This document shows positions 24,815-33,191 of a stretch of 33,947 nucleotides of DNA, one piece after another (the first letter of the stretch is position 1; each line of letters opens with the position of its first letter). The stretch lies in contig PFDQ01000038.1 of NCBI GenBank assembly GCA_002772815.1, positions 1 through 33,947 on the forward strand. The letters are read 5' to 3'. This stretch comes from Candidatus Peregrinibacteria bacterium CG10_big_fil_rev_8_21_14_0_10_42_8 (GTDB taxonomy: Bacteria; Patescibacteriota; Gracilibacteria; Peribacterales; Peribacteraceae). The notes under the pieces were generated by a model. That model worked only from the letters and a program-made list of their open reading frames with translations. It did no database searches and was not told where the DNA came from. The translations under genes were made by a program, and so were the position numbers.

Positions 24815-25582
24815 ATGACTGAACTACTAGAAATCACTGGAATCAGTATTTTTCTCTATATGACGTTTGTATATGGAGTCTCTATCTTTCTGAAGGATGC
24901 GAGCATAGTAGACGTCGCATGGGGGCTTGGTTTTATTATGATCAGTTGGCTCAATGTGTACATTATGGGAGTACACACTCCTCTAGTATTTGTAAGTATT
25001 ATTGTAACTATCTGGGGGGCAAGACTTGCATGGCACATCTTAAAAAGAAAAATAAGTAGACCTGGAGAGGATTTTCGATATGCAGCATGGAGAGAAAGTT
25101 GGGGGAAAATGTTTTTACTACGGAGCTATTTTCAAGTCTTTCTGTTGCAAGGGCTCATCATGTTTTTTATCTCTCTTCCAATAATGGCAATTGCAAATAA
25201 CCCAAGAGAATCGTGGAGCTTATGGATGGTTCTCGGCTCTATAGTATGGGCTGGTGGATTTGCCTGTGAGGGCATTGCCGATTCCCAACTATCGCACTTC
25301 AAGAGTAATCCTCAGAACAAAGGGAAAATAATGACAAATGGAATTTGGAAGTTCTCTCGTCATCCAAATTATTTTGGCGAAAGTGTACAGTGGTGGGGTG
25401 TATGGGTCATATCACTCTCTTTTCCTTATTGGTGGACTATTGTCAGTCCACTACTCCTGACGTACTTATTGCTCTATGTATCTGGAGTACCAATGCTTGA
25501 AAAAAAATATGAAGGCGACCCAGAGTTTGAAAGATATAAAGCAAATACAAGCGCATTCATTCCATGGTTTCCACGCTCATAA
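24815..25582 (+). CDS. DUF1295 / steroid 5-alpha-reductase-like membrane protein
   Basis: DASIVDVAWGLGFI, LWSRHPNYFGE-type motif (GIWKFSRHPNYFGESVQWWGVW), GVPMLEKKYEGDPEFERYKANTSAFIPWFP. Confidence 0.88.
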   Translation: MTELLEITGISIFLYMTFVYGVSIFLKDASIVDVAWGLGFIMISWLNVYIMGVHTPLVFVSIIVTIWGARLAWHILKRKISRPGEDFRYAAWRESWGKMFLLRSYFQVFLLQGLIMFFISLPIMAIANNPRESWSLWMVLGSIVWAGGFACEGIADSQLSHFKSNPQNKGKIMTNGIWKFSRHPNYFGESVQWWGVWVISLSFPYWWTIVSPLLLTYLLLYVSGVPMLEKKYEGDPEFERYKANTSAFIPWFPRS

Positions 25583-25589
25583 TAACTGT

Positions 25590-26240
25590 ATGAAACTTCT
25601 CCAAAAGAAATATATGACGCCAATTATAATACTCGCAGTATGTCTTGGGCTTTGGATGCTTTACGGATACCTCAGTATCCGAAATATTGAAAAACCAACA
25701 TACTCAGTATCGCAAACCCTCGAAAGAAAAATTGAGATACGAGAATATGCACCAATGATTGTTGCAGCGACGACCGTCGATGGTCCATACGATGAAGCCG
25801 TCAACAATGGTTTTAGAATTATCGCTGATTATATTTTTGGAAACAATACATCAAAGGGGTCCATCGCTATGACTAGTCCAGTCATCCAAGAGTCGTCTTC
25901 TTCAATTGCAATGACAACACCTGTATTGCAAGAAAAAAACAACAACGAAACATTTACCATTCGTTTTGTGATGCCATCAAAATACACCATGGAAACCATT
26001 CCTAAGCCGAATAATGTAAAAGTCACTCTGGCAGAAGTGCCAAGCCGAACAATAGCTACTATTATGTTTTCTGGACTGTGGAGTAATGCAAAAGCAGAAA
26101 AATATACAGCGCTCCTCGGAAAAGTAATGGATACGAAAGGCTACAAGATTATATCGAACCCTCAATACGCTCGATATAATCCACCGTGGACGCCACCGTG
26201 GATGAGGCTGAATGAAATTTGGGTTGAAGTTTCTTTGTAA
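25590..26240 (+). CDS. SOUL heme-binding family protein
   Basis: EIREYAPMIVAATTVDGPYDEAVNNGFRIIADYIFGNNTSKGSIAMTSPVIQ...NEIWVEV. Confidence 0.9.
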   Translation: MKLLQKKYMTPIIILAVCLGLWMLYGYLSIRNIEKPTYSVSQTLERKIEIREYAPMIVAATTVDGPYDEAVNNGFRIIADYIFGNNTSKGSIAMTSPVIQESSSSIAMTTPVLQEKNNNETFTIRFVMPSKYTMETIPKPNNVKVTLAEVPSRTIATIMFSGLWSNAKAEKYTALLGKVMDTKGYKIISNPQYARYNPPWTPPWMRLNEIWVEVSL

Positions 26241-26496
26241 AAAGCAGTTTTTACATCAATGAATAGAAACGCTACCATAAAGGAAATGTTCTTTTTTAGT
26301 AATCAAAACTCTATAAACAATCTAGCACACAAACTCGGAACAGTATTCATCGAGCTATTCTACTGTCTACTTATTTTAATGTTCAATAGACATAATCCAT
26401 TTCGCTTTTTACAGAATATCGGGCCAGTACAACCCTTGCATTCTCAACAAGTAGCTCTACAGCTGTGATGCCATACTCATTCTACAAAGAAATAAT

Positions 26497-27948
26497 CTAC
26501 AGTGCACCCAAATTCAACTCTTCGTTCATACTAATCTGTGAAACGAATTCATCATCATGGCTTACAAGAATCATTCCACCTTCATACTGGTTCAATGCCT
26601 CTGCAATAACTGGAAGATGACGGAAGTTAATATGATTCGTTGGCTCATCGAGAATAAGAAGTGTTGGTTTCTGGAGGACAAATCGTGCAAAACACAGTAA
26701 TCCTTTTTGTCCTTCTGATAGATTTCCAACAATATTTTTTACCTTCTCCCCCTGCAATAAAAAATGTGCAGCCGTTGCGTAGATTTTTTGATTGTCAGGC
26801 ATCTCCATAACTTCTGCGAGAGTATCGTAGACAGTTTTTTTCATATCAAGACCCGAGAAATCCTGACGATAATACCCGATAGTTACCTCTGAAGGTATGA
26901 CTGCCCCATCTTCATTATGATTAGCCATTGCTTCAAGCAATGTACTTTTCCCTATCCCGTTTGGTCCTGTTATCTGCAATCGATGTCTCTTACTTACTGT
27001 AACCTGTACCTTCTGCGTCGTTGGTTCATGGTCTTTCATCACTGTTAATGATGTAATTTTAACAAGTGGCTTACTGCAATCAGTAATCCCAATAGTAAAT
27101 GGGTTGATAGTCTTATCCTCTTGGCGAACATCGACTTTATTATCCTCTGCCTCTTCGACGGCATCACGCATTTTACTTGCAAGCTTTCGCATCTTTCCCC
27201 CTTTATGGGAAAAGAAGTTGATCTTATCTTTTTGGTCTGCGATGTCCTTTTTCATACGTGCATTTTGACGTTGGTCTCTTTCGATTTGCGCTTTGATTTG
27301 ATCAACCACATCAAAGTAATCCCCTACGTATTGCTGGACAGTGTATGTATTGCTATCAAGATGCAAAACACCATGAGTAAAACTATTGAGGAATCCTGAA
27401 TCATGAGAAATCACAATACAGGTCTTTTCATAATAAGTAAGAAACTGCGTTAAATGATAAATTCCTTCCGCATCAAGATTGTTTGTTGGTTCATCGAGCA
27501 GCAGAATATCTGGCTCCTGAATAAGGGCATACGCCAAGAGCAAACGTGCCTTTTGCCCACCTGAAAAAGCAAAAATACGCTTTTCAAGCGGAGCATGTAA
27601 TTGAACAACATCGAGAACCTTTGCAATGTCTCTTTCGATATCATACTTTTTCTCAGAGAAAGCCCCTTCAAAAAATTCTCTTACCGTCTTTTCCATGTCT
27701 TTTGGATCTACTACCTGTTTCGCAATCCCAATAGAGGTCCCTTTTTTGATATGAATACTTCCATGAGACGGCTTCATCTCTCCTATAATCATTTTAAAAA
27801 TCGTACTCTTCCCTGCACCATTTTGACCAACAATTGTCAGCTTAGCCTTTTTACGAACAACAAAATTTGCCTCTTCAAGAATAGGTTTTTTATGCTCATA
27901 CTGAAAAGATACATTCTGAAACCGAAGTATAACATCACCGTGATCCAT
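26497..27948 (-). CDS. ABC-F family ATPase
   Basis: Two ABC cassettes (GQNGAGKSTIFK; GPNGIGKSTLLE; FSGGQKARLLLA; LSEGQKGLLCFA; LDEPTNNLD; LDEPTNHINF). Confidence 0.95.
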   Translation of the reverse strand: MDHGDVILRFQNVSFQYEHKKPILEEANFVVRKKAKLTIVGQNGAGKSTIFKMIIGEMKPSHGSIHIKKGTSIGIAKQVVDPKDMEKTVREFFEGAFSEKKYDIERDIAKVLDVVQLHAPLEKRIFAFSGGQKARLLLAYALIQEPDILLLDEPTNNLDAEGIYHLTQFLTYYEKTCIVISHDSGFLNSFTHGVLHLDSNTYTVQQYVGDYFDVVDQIKAQIERDQRQNARMKKDIADQKDKINFFSHKGGKMRKLASKMRDAVEEAEDNKVDVRQEDKTINPFTIGITDCSKPLVKITSLTVMKDHEPTTQKVQVTVSKRHRLQITGPNGIGKSTLLEAMANHNEDGAVIPSEVTIGYYRQDFSGLDMKKTVYDTLAEVMEMPDNQKIYATAAHFLLQGEKVKNIVGNLSEGQKGLLCFARFVLQKPTLLILDEPTNHINFRHLPVIAEALNQYEGGMILVSHDDEFVSQISMNEELNLGAL

Positions 27949-27989
27949 AGAAATAAGGGGTAGATAGAGCAGGCATTCTAGAGAAAAAA

Positions 27990-28025
27990 CAAAAAACACA
28001 CGAGCAAATGCATCGTGTGTTTTTC
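27990..28025 (-). terminator. terminator for the cold-shock gene
   Basis: ACACACGA / TCGTGTGT arms (27996-28003, 28013-28020) flanked by A/T-runs on both sides. Confidence 0.75.
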
Positions 28026-28040
28026 ATAAATTTCAAAGAA

Positions 28041-28235
28041 TTATACTCTTGAAACGTTATCAGCCTTAGGGCCTTTTGGGCCACTACCGACTTCAAACTG
28101 TACGTTGTCCCCCTCATTGAGGTCGTCAAACGCAACCTCTGAAAGGTCTGCTGAGTGGAAGAAGAGATCTTCTCCACCTTCACGAGAGATAAAACCGAAG
28201 CCATTTAAGAGCTTCTTAATAGAACCTGTATCCAT
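28041..28235 (-). CDS. cold-shock protein (CSD)
   Basis: GSIKKLLNGFGFISREGGEDLFFHSADL...VQFEVGSGPKGPKADNVSRV. Confidence 0.93.
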   Translation of the reverse strand: MDTGSIKKLLNGFGFISREGGEDLFFHSADLSEVAFDDLNEGDNVQFEVGSGPKGPKADNVSRV

Positions 28236-28498
28236 AAAAATAGGATGAAATAAGTAGAAATGTAATCGGAATCCTGCGAGAAGCATCTCTACCTCCATCA
28301 AAACAAAGCTTACACAAGCTACTATAGCCAATTATTTGAATTTGTACACTAAATATTGCCTAAATATACGTTCCACTTTACAAATAGTATTATCCGAAAT
28401 CATTTGTACTTTCTGCAAGATCAATTTTTCTTGACCTATTGTATTCGGCTAAAAAAGGCAGATAATTTGCGCATTCTTAACCCTTTCCCCGCTTTACT

Positions 28499-28645
28499 AT
28501 GGCTGTTAAAAAAGCCGCTAAAAAAGCTCCAGCTAAAAAGAAAGTAGCTAAAAAGGCACCTGCTAAGAAGGCAGTTGCAAAAAAAGTAGCAAAGAAAGCT
28601 CCTGCAAAAAAGGCAGTTGCTAAAAAAGCTACAAAGAAAAAGTAA
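28499..28645 (+). CDS. 48-aa lysine-rich low-complexity protein, histone H1-like (not in supplied ORF track)
   Basis: MAVKKAAKKAPAKKKVAKKAPAKKAVAKKVAKKAPAKKAVAKKATKKK*; 22 of 48 residues Lys; followed by a strong terminator. Confidence 0.85.
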   Translation: MAVKKAAKKAPAKKKVAKKAPAKKAVAKKVAKKAPAKKAVAKKATKKK

Positions 28646-28666
28646 TAGTAGAAAAGGACAAAAAAG

Positions 28667-28687
28667 GCGACCTAGGTCGCTTTTTTT
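28667..28687 (+). terminator. Rho-independent terminator
   Basis: GCGACCTAGGTCGC perfect palindrome followed by TTTTTTT. Confidence 0.85.
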
Positions 28688-29780
28688 ATGCTGAATCGGC
28701 TATATTTTGAACCGTACAATGTTCTGGTATTGGTGTTTTCCACTGTGCGTATCCTGCATAAAGAGAACCGTAATAATTTCCCTGACTCCAGACAGTAAAG
28801 CCACAAAGGTCAGCTGCATATACAGCATCCATCTCATCAATTATATCATTCGGAGTTGTAAAATACCCTTGTATCCATGGCCGAAGCTTCCAAGCATGCT
28901 CCTCTCCAAGGATCTCTTTGTATCCCTCTAATGTTCTATAAACCAAATAATACATCCGACTTCGTGGATGCAATGAAGGATCAAAGTAAGCACCTTCAGC
29001 AAACGTAGCTGGATATGCCATTGGAGAAATAACATCTACAAATGGAGCAAATCGTTTGACGTCCTGTGCAGTATTAACCAAGCTAGATTCGTAATACCAT
29101 CCGATGATTGCGTACGTACTAATACCAAGTTTTGTATCGTACCCCACGCTATCAATCGCACGTCTTGCCATGCGGACAAACTCCTCAAGGTGAACGACTT
29201 TTTCATTTAATGTCATATTCGATAATGCTGAGATATTATCTGTCGGGTATCGAATATAATCTAAATTAATTTCATCAACACCTGCTTTCGCTACCTCTAT
29301 AATCAATTCTCGATTGTACTCTAGTACAGTCTCATCAGAAGGTTCTACCCATTCAGAATCAAGGCTTTCTCTGGTTATAGGATGTTTGATGCGTGTCTCT
29401 GGAAGAGCATCGCCAAGCGCCTTATCTTTTACAGCAACGTACCGAGCAATGGTATACATTCCATGCTTCTTTGCCTCTGCAACAAGTTGGGGCAAGTCAT
29501 ACAATGAGAGAACTACTCCAGCATCCTTTGCTATACCACCCTCCTGGCTATTGAAATATACAAAATGTTCCTTTACATCAAAAACAATCGTCGTAAGTCC
29601 CACTCTCTTTACATGCTCCATGGCAGCAACAAGTTTATCGGTATCCTTCACATTGGAAACATTTAAATATATTCCCTTCGCACGCTGTGCAAAAAGTGGG
29701 TCTGATATTTCTGCATTTGCAATCACCCCTGGTGAAAAAAGTGTGACGACTCCAATAATGAGTGCGAGTATATATTTCAT
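28686..29780 (-). CDS. putative glycoside hydrolase (DUF4015-like TIM barrel), secreted
   Basis: RAKGIYLNVSNVKDTDKLVAAMEHVKRVGLTTIVFDVKE...VDEINLDYIRYPTDN...VDVISPMAYPATFAEGAYF; N-terminal signal. Confidence 0.88.
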   Translation of the reverse strand: MKYILALIIGVVTLFSPGVIANAEISDPLFAQRAKGIYLNVSNVKDTDKLVAAMEHVKRVGLTTIVFDVKEHFVYFNSQEGGIAKDAGVVLSLYDLPQLVAEAKKHGMYTIARYVAVKDKALGDALPETRIKHPITRESLDSEWVEPSDETVLEYNRELIIEVAKAGVDEINLDYIRYPTDNISALSNMTLNEKVVHLEEFVRMARRAIDSVGYDTKLGISTYAIIGWYYESSLVNTAQDVKRFAPFVDVISPMAYPATFAEGAYFDPSLHPRSRMYYLVYRTLEGYKEILGEEHAWKLRPWIQGYFTTPNDIIDEMDAVYAADLCGFTVWSQGNYYGSLYAGYAQWKTPIPEHCTVQNIADSA

Positions 29781-30838
29781 TAATGTAATGAATCCTTCTT
29801 AACATATAGTGTCTGTGTAGGAAAAGCCATTTCAATACCCTCCTCTACGAATCGTTTATGTATTTCTATATTTATTGCCTGCTGTACATCCATATACACA
29901 GCATAGTCACTCGTCAGCATGTAAAAGACTATTTCATAGAGCAGTGCACTATTACCAAAGGTTTTAAAATGTGATCTATCAAACTCCACAGAATCCTGTG
30001 ACGAAATAGCTTCTTTAATAATAGTATTTGCCAATGCAATTTTTTCAGGCGTTGTGTCATATGTGACACCAATAGTCATGGTAATACGACGCTTCTTCAT
30101 CTTCTTGTAGTTCTGGACTCGAGCAGATGTAAGTTCAGCATTTGAAATAACAATCTCCTCTCCTTCAAGGGCGGTAAGACGAGTAGTCTTCATCCCTATA
30201 TGTCTCACTGTTCCCTTGTGTTCACCGACAATAATGAAATCACCTATTTCGAAAGGCTTATCGACAGCCAAGGAAAACGATGCAAAAAGATCGGACAAGA
30301 TACCCTGTAATGCAAGAGAAACAGCCAATCCTCCGATTCCAAGACCTGCAATGAGAGACGTGATATCTACTCCTGCGTTACTAAGAATAAGCAATCCTCC
30401 AACAGACCACAGCAACAAGCGGATGCCAATACGGAAGATGCCAGGGAGTTCTGATGCCGGATTTGTCTTTCTAAACTGTGCTCCAAGCATCATCACAAAC
30501 ACCTCTTCAAGAAGAGTTGTTACCTGAGAAACAACCACAACTAAAATGGCAATATGAACGATCAAATTCAGTGACTCTGGGACCTCAATACCCTGAAGTG
30601 CTACGAAGAACGCAATCAATAAGTATACTGGTGTCTTGATACCCTTTAAAAAACCAGTAACAACATCATCAATTTTAGTGTTTGTACGCCGTGAAAGCTT
30701 GAGTACACGTTCAATCACATGCTTTCGCATCATTTTCATCGCTATGAAGACTGACAAGAATACGCCAAGTGCAATACAAAGTTCTGCAACACTGTTGTTG
30801 CCAAGTTGAAATTCAAGAATTTGTTGTATTTGCTCCAT
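29780..30838 (-). CDS. MscS family mechanosensitive ion channel
   Basis: LIAGLGIGGLAVSLALQGILSDLFASFSLAVDKPFEIGDFIIVGEHKGTVRHIGMKTTRLTALEGEEIVISNAEL. Confidence 0.93.
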   Translation of the reverse strand: MEQIQQILEFQLGNNSVAELCIALGVFLSVFIAMKMMRKHVIERVLKLSRRTNTKIDDVVTGFLKGIKTPVYLLIAFFVALQGIEVPESLNLIVHIAILVVVVSQVTTLLEEVFVMMLGAQFRKTNPASELPGIFRIGIRLLLWSVGGLLILSNAGVDITSLIAGLGIGGLAVSLALQGILSDLFASFSLAVDKPFEIGDFIIVGEHKGTVRHIGMKTTRLTALEGEEIVISNAELTSARVQNYKKMKKRRITMTIGVTYDTTPEKIALANTIIKEAISSQDSVEFDRSHFKTFGNSALLYEIVFYMLTSDYAVYMDVQQAINIEIHKRFVEEGIEMAFPTQTLYVKKDSLH

Positions 30839-30845
30839 TAGAACT

Positions 30846-30854
30846 ATTATAACA
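30846..30854 (-). promoter_or_regulatory. extended -10 (TGTTATAAT) 7 nt before mscS ATG
   Basis: Minus strand TGTTATAAT-AGTTCTA-ATG. Confidence 0.6.
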
Positions 30855-30964
30855 TAATATAAGAGATAATTGAACAGATAAAAAGACTACGAAGGCTACA
30901 AGGATTACGAAGATCCTTGCTTTCTTTGCTTTCATTGCAGTCCTCGCTTTTCTACAATACACAT

Positions 30965-31474
30965 ATGAAAACTGTTCTCCTGACCAACGAAGACGGTGAA
31001 ACCCTTGGTACATCCGAGATTATTGCAGCTCATACCAATGGCGGTACACTGCATAAGGCATTCTCTGCTGTAGTCCTCAATACATTACGAGACCGTGTAC
31101 TTATCCAAAAAAGAGCAGAAGCAAAGATGCTCTGGGGAGGGTATTGGTCCAATACATGCTGCAGCCATCCAAAAGAAGAACACGACATAGCATTGGAAGC
31201 AGCGATAAGACTCCACGAAGAGTGTGGTTTTACCTGCCCTCTTATTGAAGCGTATTCCTTTGTCTATAAAGCAAACGACCCAGAAGGAAAAGGAACAGAA
31301 CACGAATACGATACTGTGCTTATTGGTGAAGTTGATGAATCAATAGAACTCAAGCCAGACCCCGAAGAAATTGCCGAAATGAAATGGATATACATCGAAG
31401 AATTAAAAGAAGATATGAAAGAAAGCCCAGAACTCTACACACCATGGTTCCATCACATAATAAATATTTTATGA
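30965..31474 (+). CDS. idi: isopentenyl-diphosphate delta-isomerase (type I)
   Basis: LHKAFSAVVLNTLRDRVLIQKRAEAKMLWGGYWSNTCCSHPKEEHDIALEAAIRLHEECGF. Confidence 0.93.
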   Translation: MKTVLLTNEDGETLGTSEIIAAHTNGGTLHKAFSAVVLNTLRDRVLIQKRAEAKMLWGGYWSNTCCSHPKEEHDIALEAAIRLHEECGFTCPLIEAYSFVYKANDPEGKGTEHEYDTVLIGEVDESIELKPDPEEIAEMKWIYIEELKEDMKESPELYTPWFHHIINIL

Positions 31475-32166
31475 GCAATTCCCCTCTTCATATTGCCATC
31501 ATCCCTGATGGCAACAGGCGTTGGGCAAAAGCGTTATCGCTTATGCCATGGGATGGACACCAAAAAGCAGTCGATAACTTTCAGACACTGACAGAGTGGT
31601 GCGAGAATGATGTGCGTGTAGGGGTACTGACTGTCTGGTGCTTCTCAACAGAAAACTGGAAACGAGACCCAAAAGAAATTAGAAAGCTCATGCACATGCT
31701 CGAAGATTATCTTCAAAAGGAACGCTCAACATTTATGAAACACAACACAAGATTCTTACACTCTGGAAGAAAAGATCGCATTCCAGCATCACTCAAACAA
31801 CTGATTGCCGATGTCGAAAAAGAGACAGCACACTGCGACAGCTTTACACTACATCTTGCTGTTGATTACGGAGGAAAAGATGAAATATTACGAGCTATAA
31901 ATAAAACAAAGGATTCAAAAGAAGCACAAGATTCAAAGGAGATTTGTGAAACTACAATTCAAAATCACCTCGACCAACCAAGCCTTCCAGAAATCGACCT
32001 GATTATTCGTACATCAGGAGAACACAGAACGTCAAACTTCTTCCTGTGGCAATCAACATACGCCGAATGGGATTTCATTGATAAACGCTTCCCAGACTTT
32101 ACCGTAAAAGATTTACAGAGCTCAGTCGACAGTTTCGCTGTCCGAACTCGAAGGTTCGGAGGGTAG
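31471..32166 (+). CDS. uppS: isoprenyl transferase / undecaprenyl diphosphate synthase
   Basis: HIAIIPDGNRRWAKAL, GVLTVWCFSTENWKRD, IDLIIRTSGEHRTSNFFLWQSTYAEWDFIDKRFPDF; ATGA overlap with idi stop. Confidence 0.95.
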   Translation: MSNSPLHIAIIPDGNRRWAKALSLMPWDGHQKAVDNFQTLTEWCENDVRVGVLTVWCFSTENWKRDPKEIRKLMHMLEDYLQKERSTFMKHNTRFLHSGRKDRIPASLKQLIADVEKETAHCDSFTLHLAVDYGGKDEILRAINKTKDSKEAQDSKEICETTIQNHLDQPSLPEIDLIIRTSGEHRTSNFFLWQSTYAEWDFIDKRFPDFTVKDLQSSVDSFAVRTRRFGG

Positions 32167-32275
32167 ATACCCATCAGCGATTCTCGCAACATCATGAAGA
32201 TGATACCTCGCAAACATATTAGGCTCCTTTGCCATTATTTTGTTCAAAACTTTTGATATACTCATATAGAAAGTT

Positions 32276-32284
32276 TGCTATAAT
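32276..32284 (+). promoter_or_regulatory. extended -10 (TGCTATAAT) 8 nt before kinase ATG
   Basis: TGCTATAAT-TTCTCTGA-ATG. Confidence 0.6.
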
Positions 32285-32292
32285 TTCTCTGA

Positions 32293-33138
32293 ATGAGTGA
32301 CAAGGAAAATACGATAATTTCGGCTACAGCATGCGGAAAAATAATCCTAACTGGTGAATATGCAGTCGTATTTGGTTATCCAGGCATAGCCATTCCTGCA
32401 CCATTTTCGGTCACAGTTCACTTCCAAAAAGATGAATCAATCGGCGATGTAGCATTGCAGTGGGATGCCACACCAGAATGGAAAGCATACGTCGAAGACA
32501 TTATTAATTTATGCATTTCTCTTGGAACGGTGCCTTCAGGGACAATAACTATCGATAATACCATTCCTCTCAATAAAGGAATGGGAAGCTCTACCGCGTT
32601 TGTCATCGCACTGGCGAAGTGTTTACTGGGTGAAGACTGTGAAGAACAAGCAGTAATGATAGAAGACACGGTCAACCCAAGCCACAGCGGAATAGATTTC
32701 GCCGTCATCTGGAATCGTGCCCCTATTATATTCAAAAAAGACGAAATACCTGAGCTCATTAACCTGCCAGACAATCTTCTCGATGGTGCATTCCTTATCG
32801 ATACCGGAAACCCAGACCAGCAAACATCAGAACTCGTAATGTGGGTTCAAAAACGAAAAGATGCACTGAAAGATCCACTCAAAACGATTGGTGACTGTAG
32901 TAAAAAATTACAACAATCAGACGACATTCTGGAGATATTTCGAGAGCACAACAAGGCACAACAATCACTCGGCGTCGTCTCTGACAAGGTAAAAGATCTG
33001 ATCACAAAAATTGAACAAGAAGGAGGTGCAGCAAAAGTAGTCGGCGCTGGCGGGCGTACTGGTGGTAGTGGGATGGTTTTGGCTATCAATATCGATGCCT
33101 CGAAAATCCCTTCTCAATACCCAATCATACAACTCTAA
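32293..33138 (+). CDS. GHMP kinase, mevalonate kinase-like
   Basis: ACGKIILTGEYAVVFGYPGIAIPAPF; IPLNKGMGSSTAFVIALAKCLLG; VNPSHSGIDFAV; VVGAGGRTGGSGMVLAI. Confidence 0.85.
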   Translation: MSDKENTIISATACGKIILTGEYAVVFGYPGIAIPAPFSVTVHFQKDESIGDVALQWDATPEWKAYVEDIINLCISLGTVPSGTITIDNTIPLNKGMGSSTAFVIALAKCLLGEDCEEQAVMIEDTVNPSHSGIDFAVIWNRAPIIFKKDEIPELINLPDNLLDGAFLIDTGNPDQQTSELVMWVQKRKDALKDPLKTIGDCSKKLQQSDDILEIFREHNKAQQSLGVVSDKVKDLITKIEQEGGAAKVVGAGGRTGGSGMVLAINIDASKIPSQYPIIQL

Positions 33139-33144
33139 CAGTAA

Positions 33145-33165
33145 AGACGCACCGGTGGTGCGTCT
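33145..33165 (+). other. perfect hairpin AGACGCACC-GGT-GGTGCGTCT without T-run
   Basis: 9-bp inverted repeat in the kinase/mvaD intergenic region. Confidence 0.6.
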
Positions 33166-33191
33166 CTCAAGTATCACTACGCACTACAATC

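Noticed and set aside
26259-26468. 69-aa ORF downstream of the SOUL gene
   Set aside because: No recognisable domain or start context; could be spurious.
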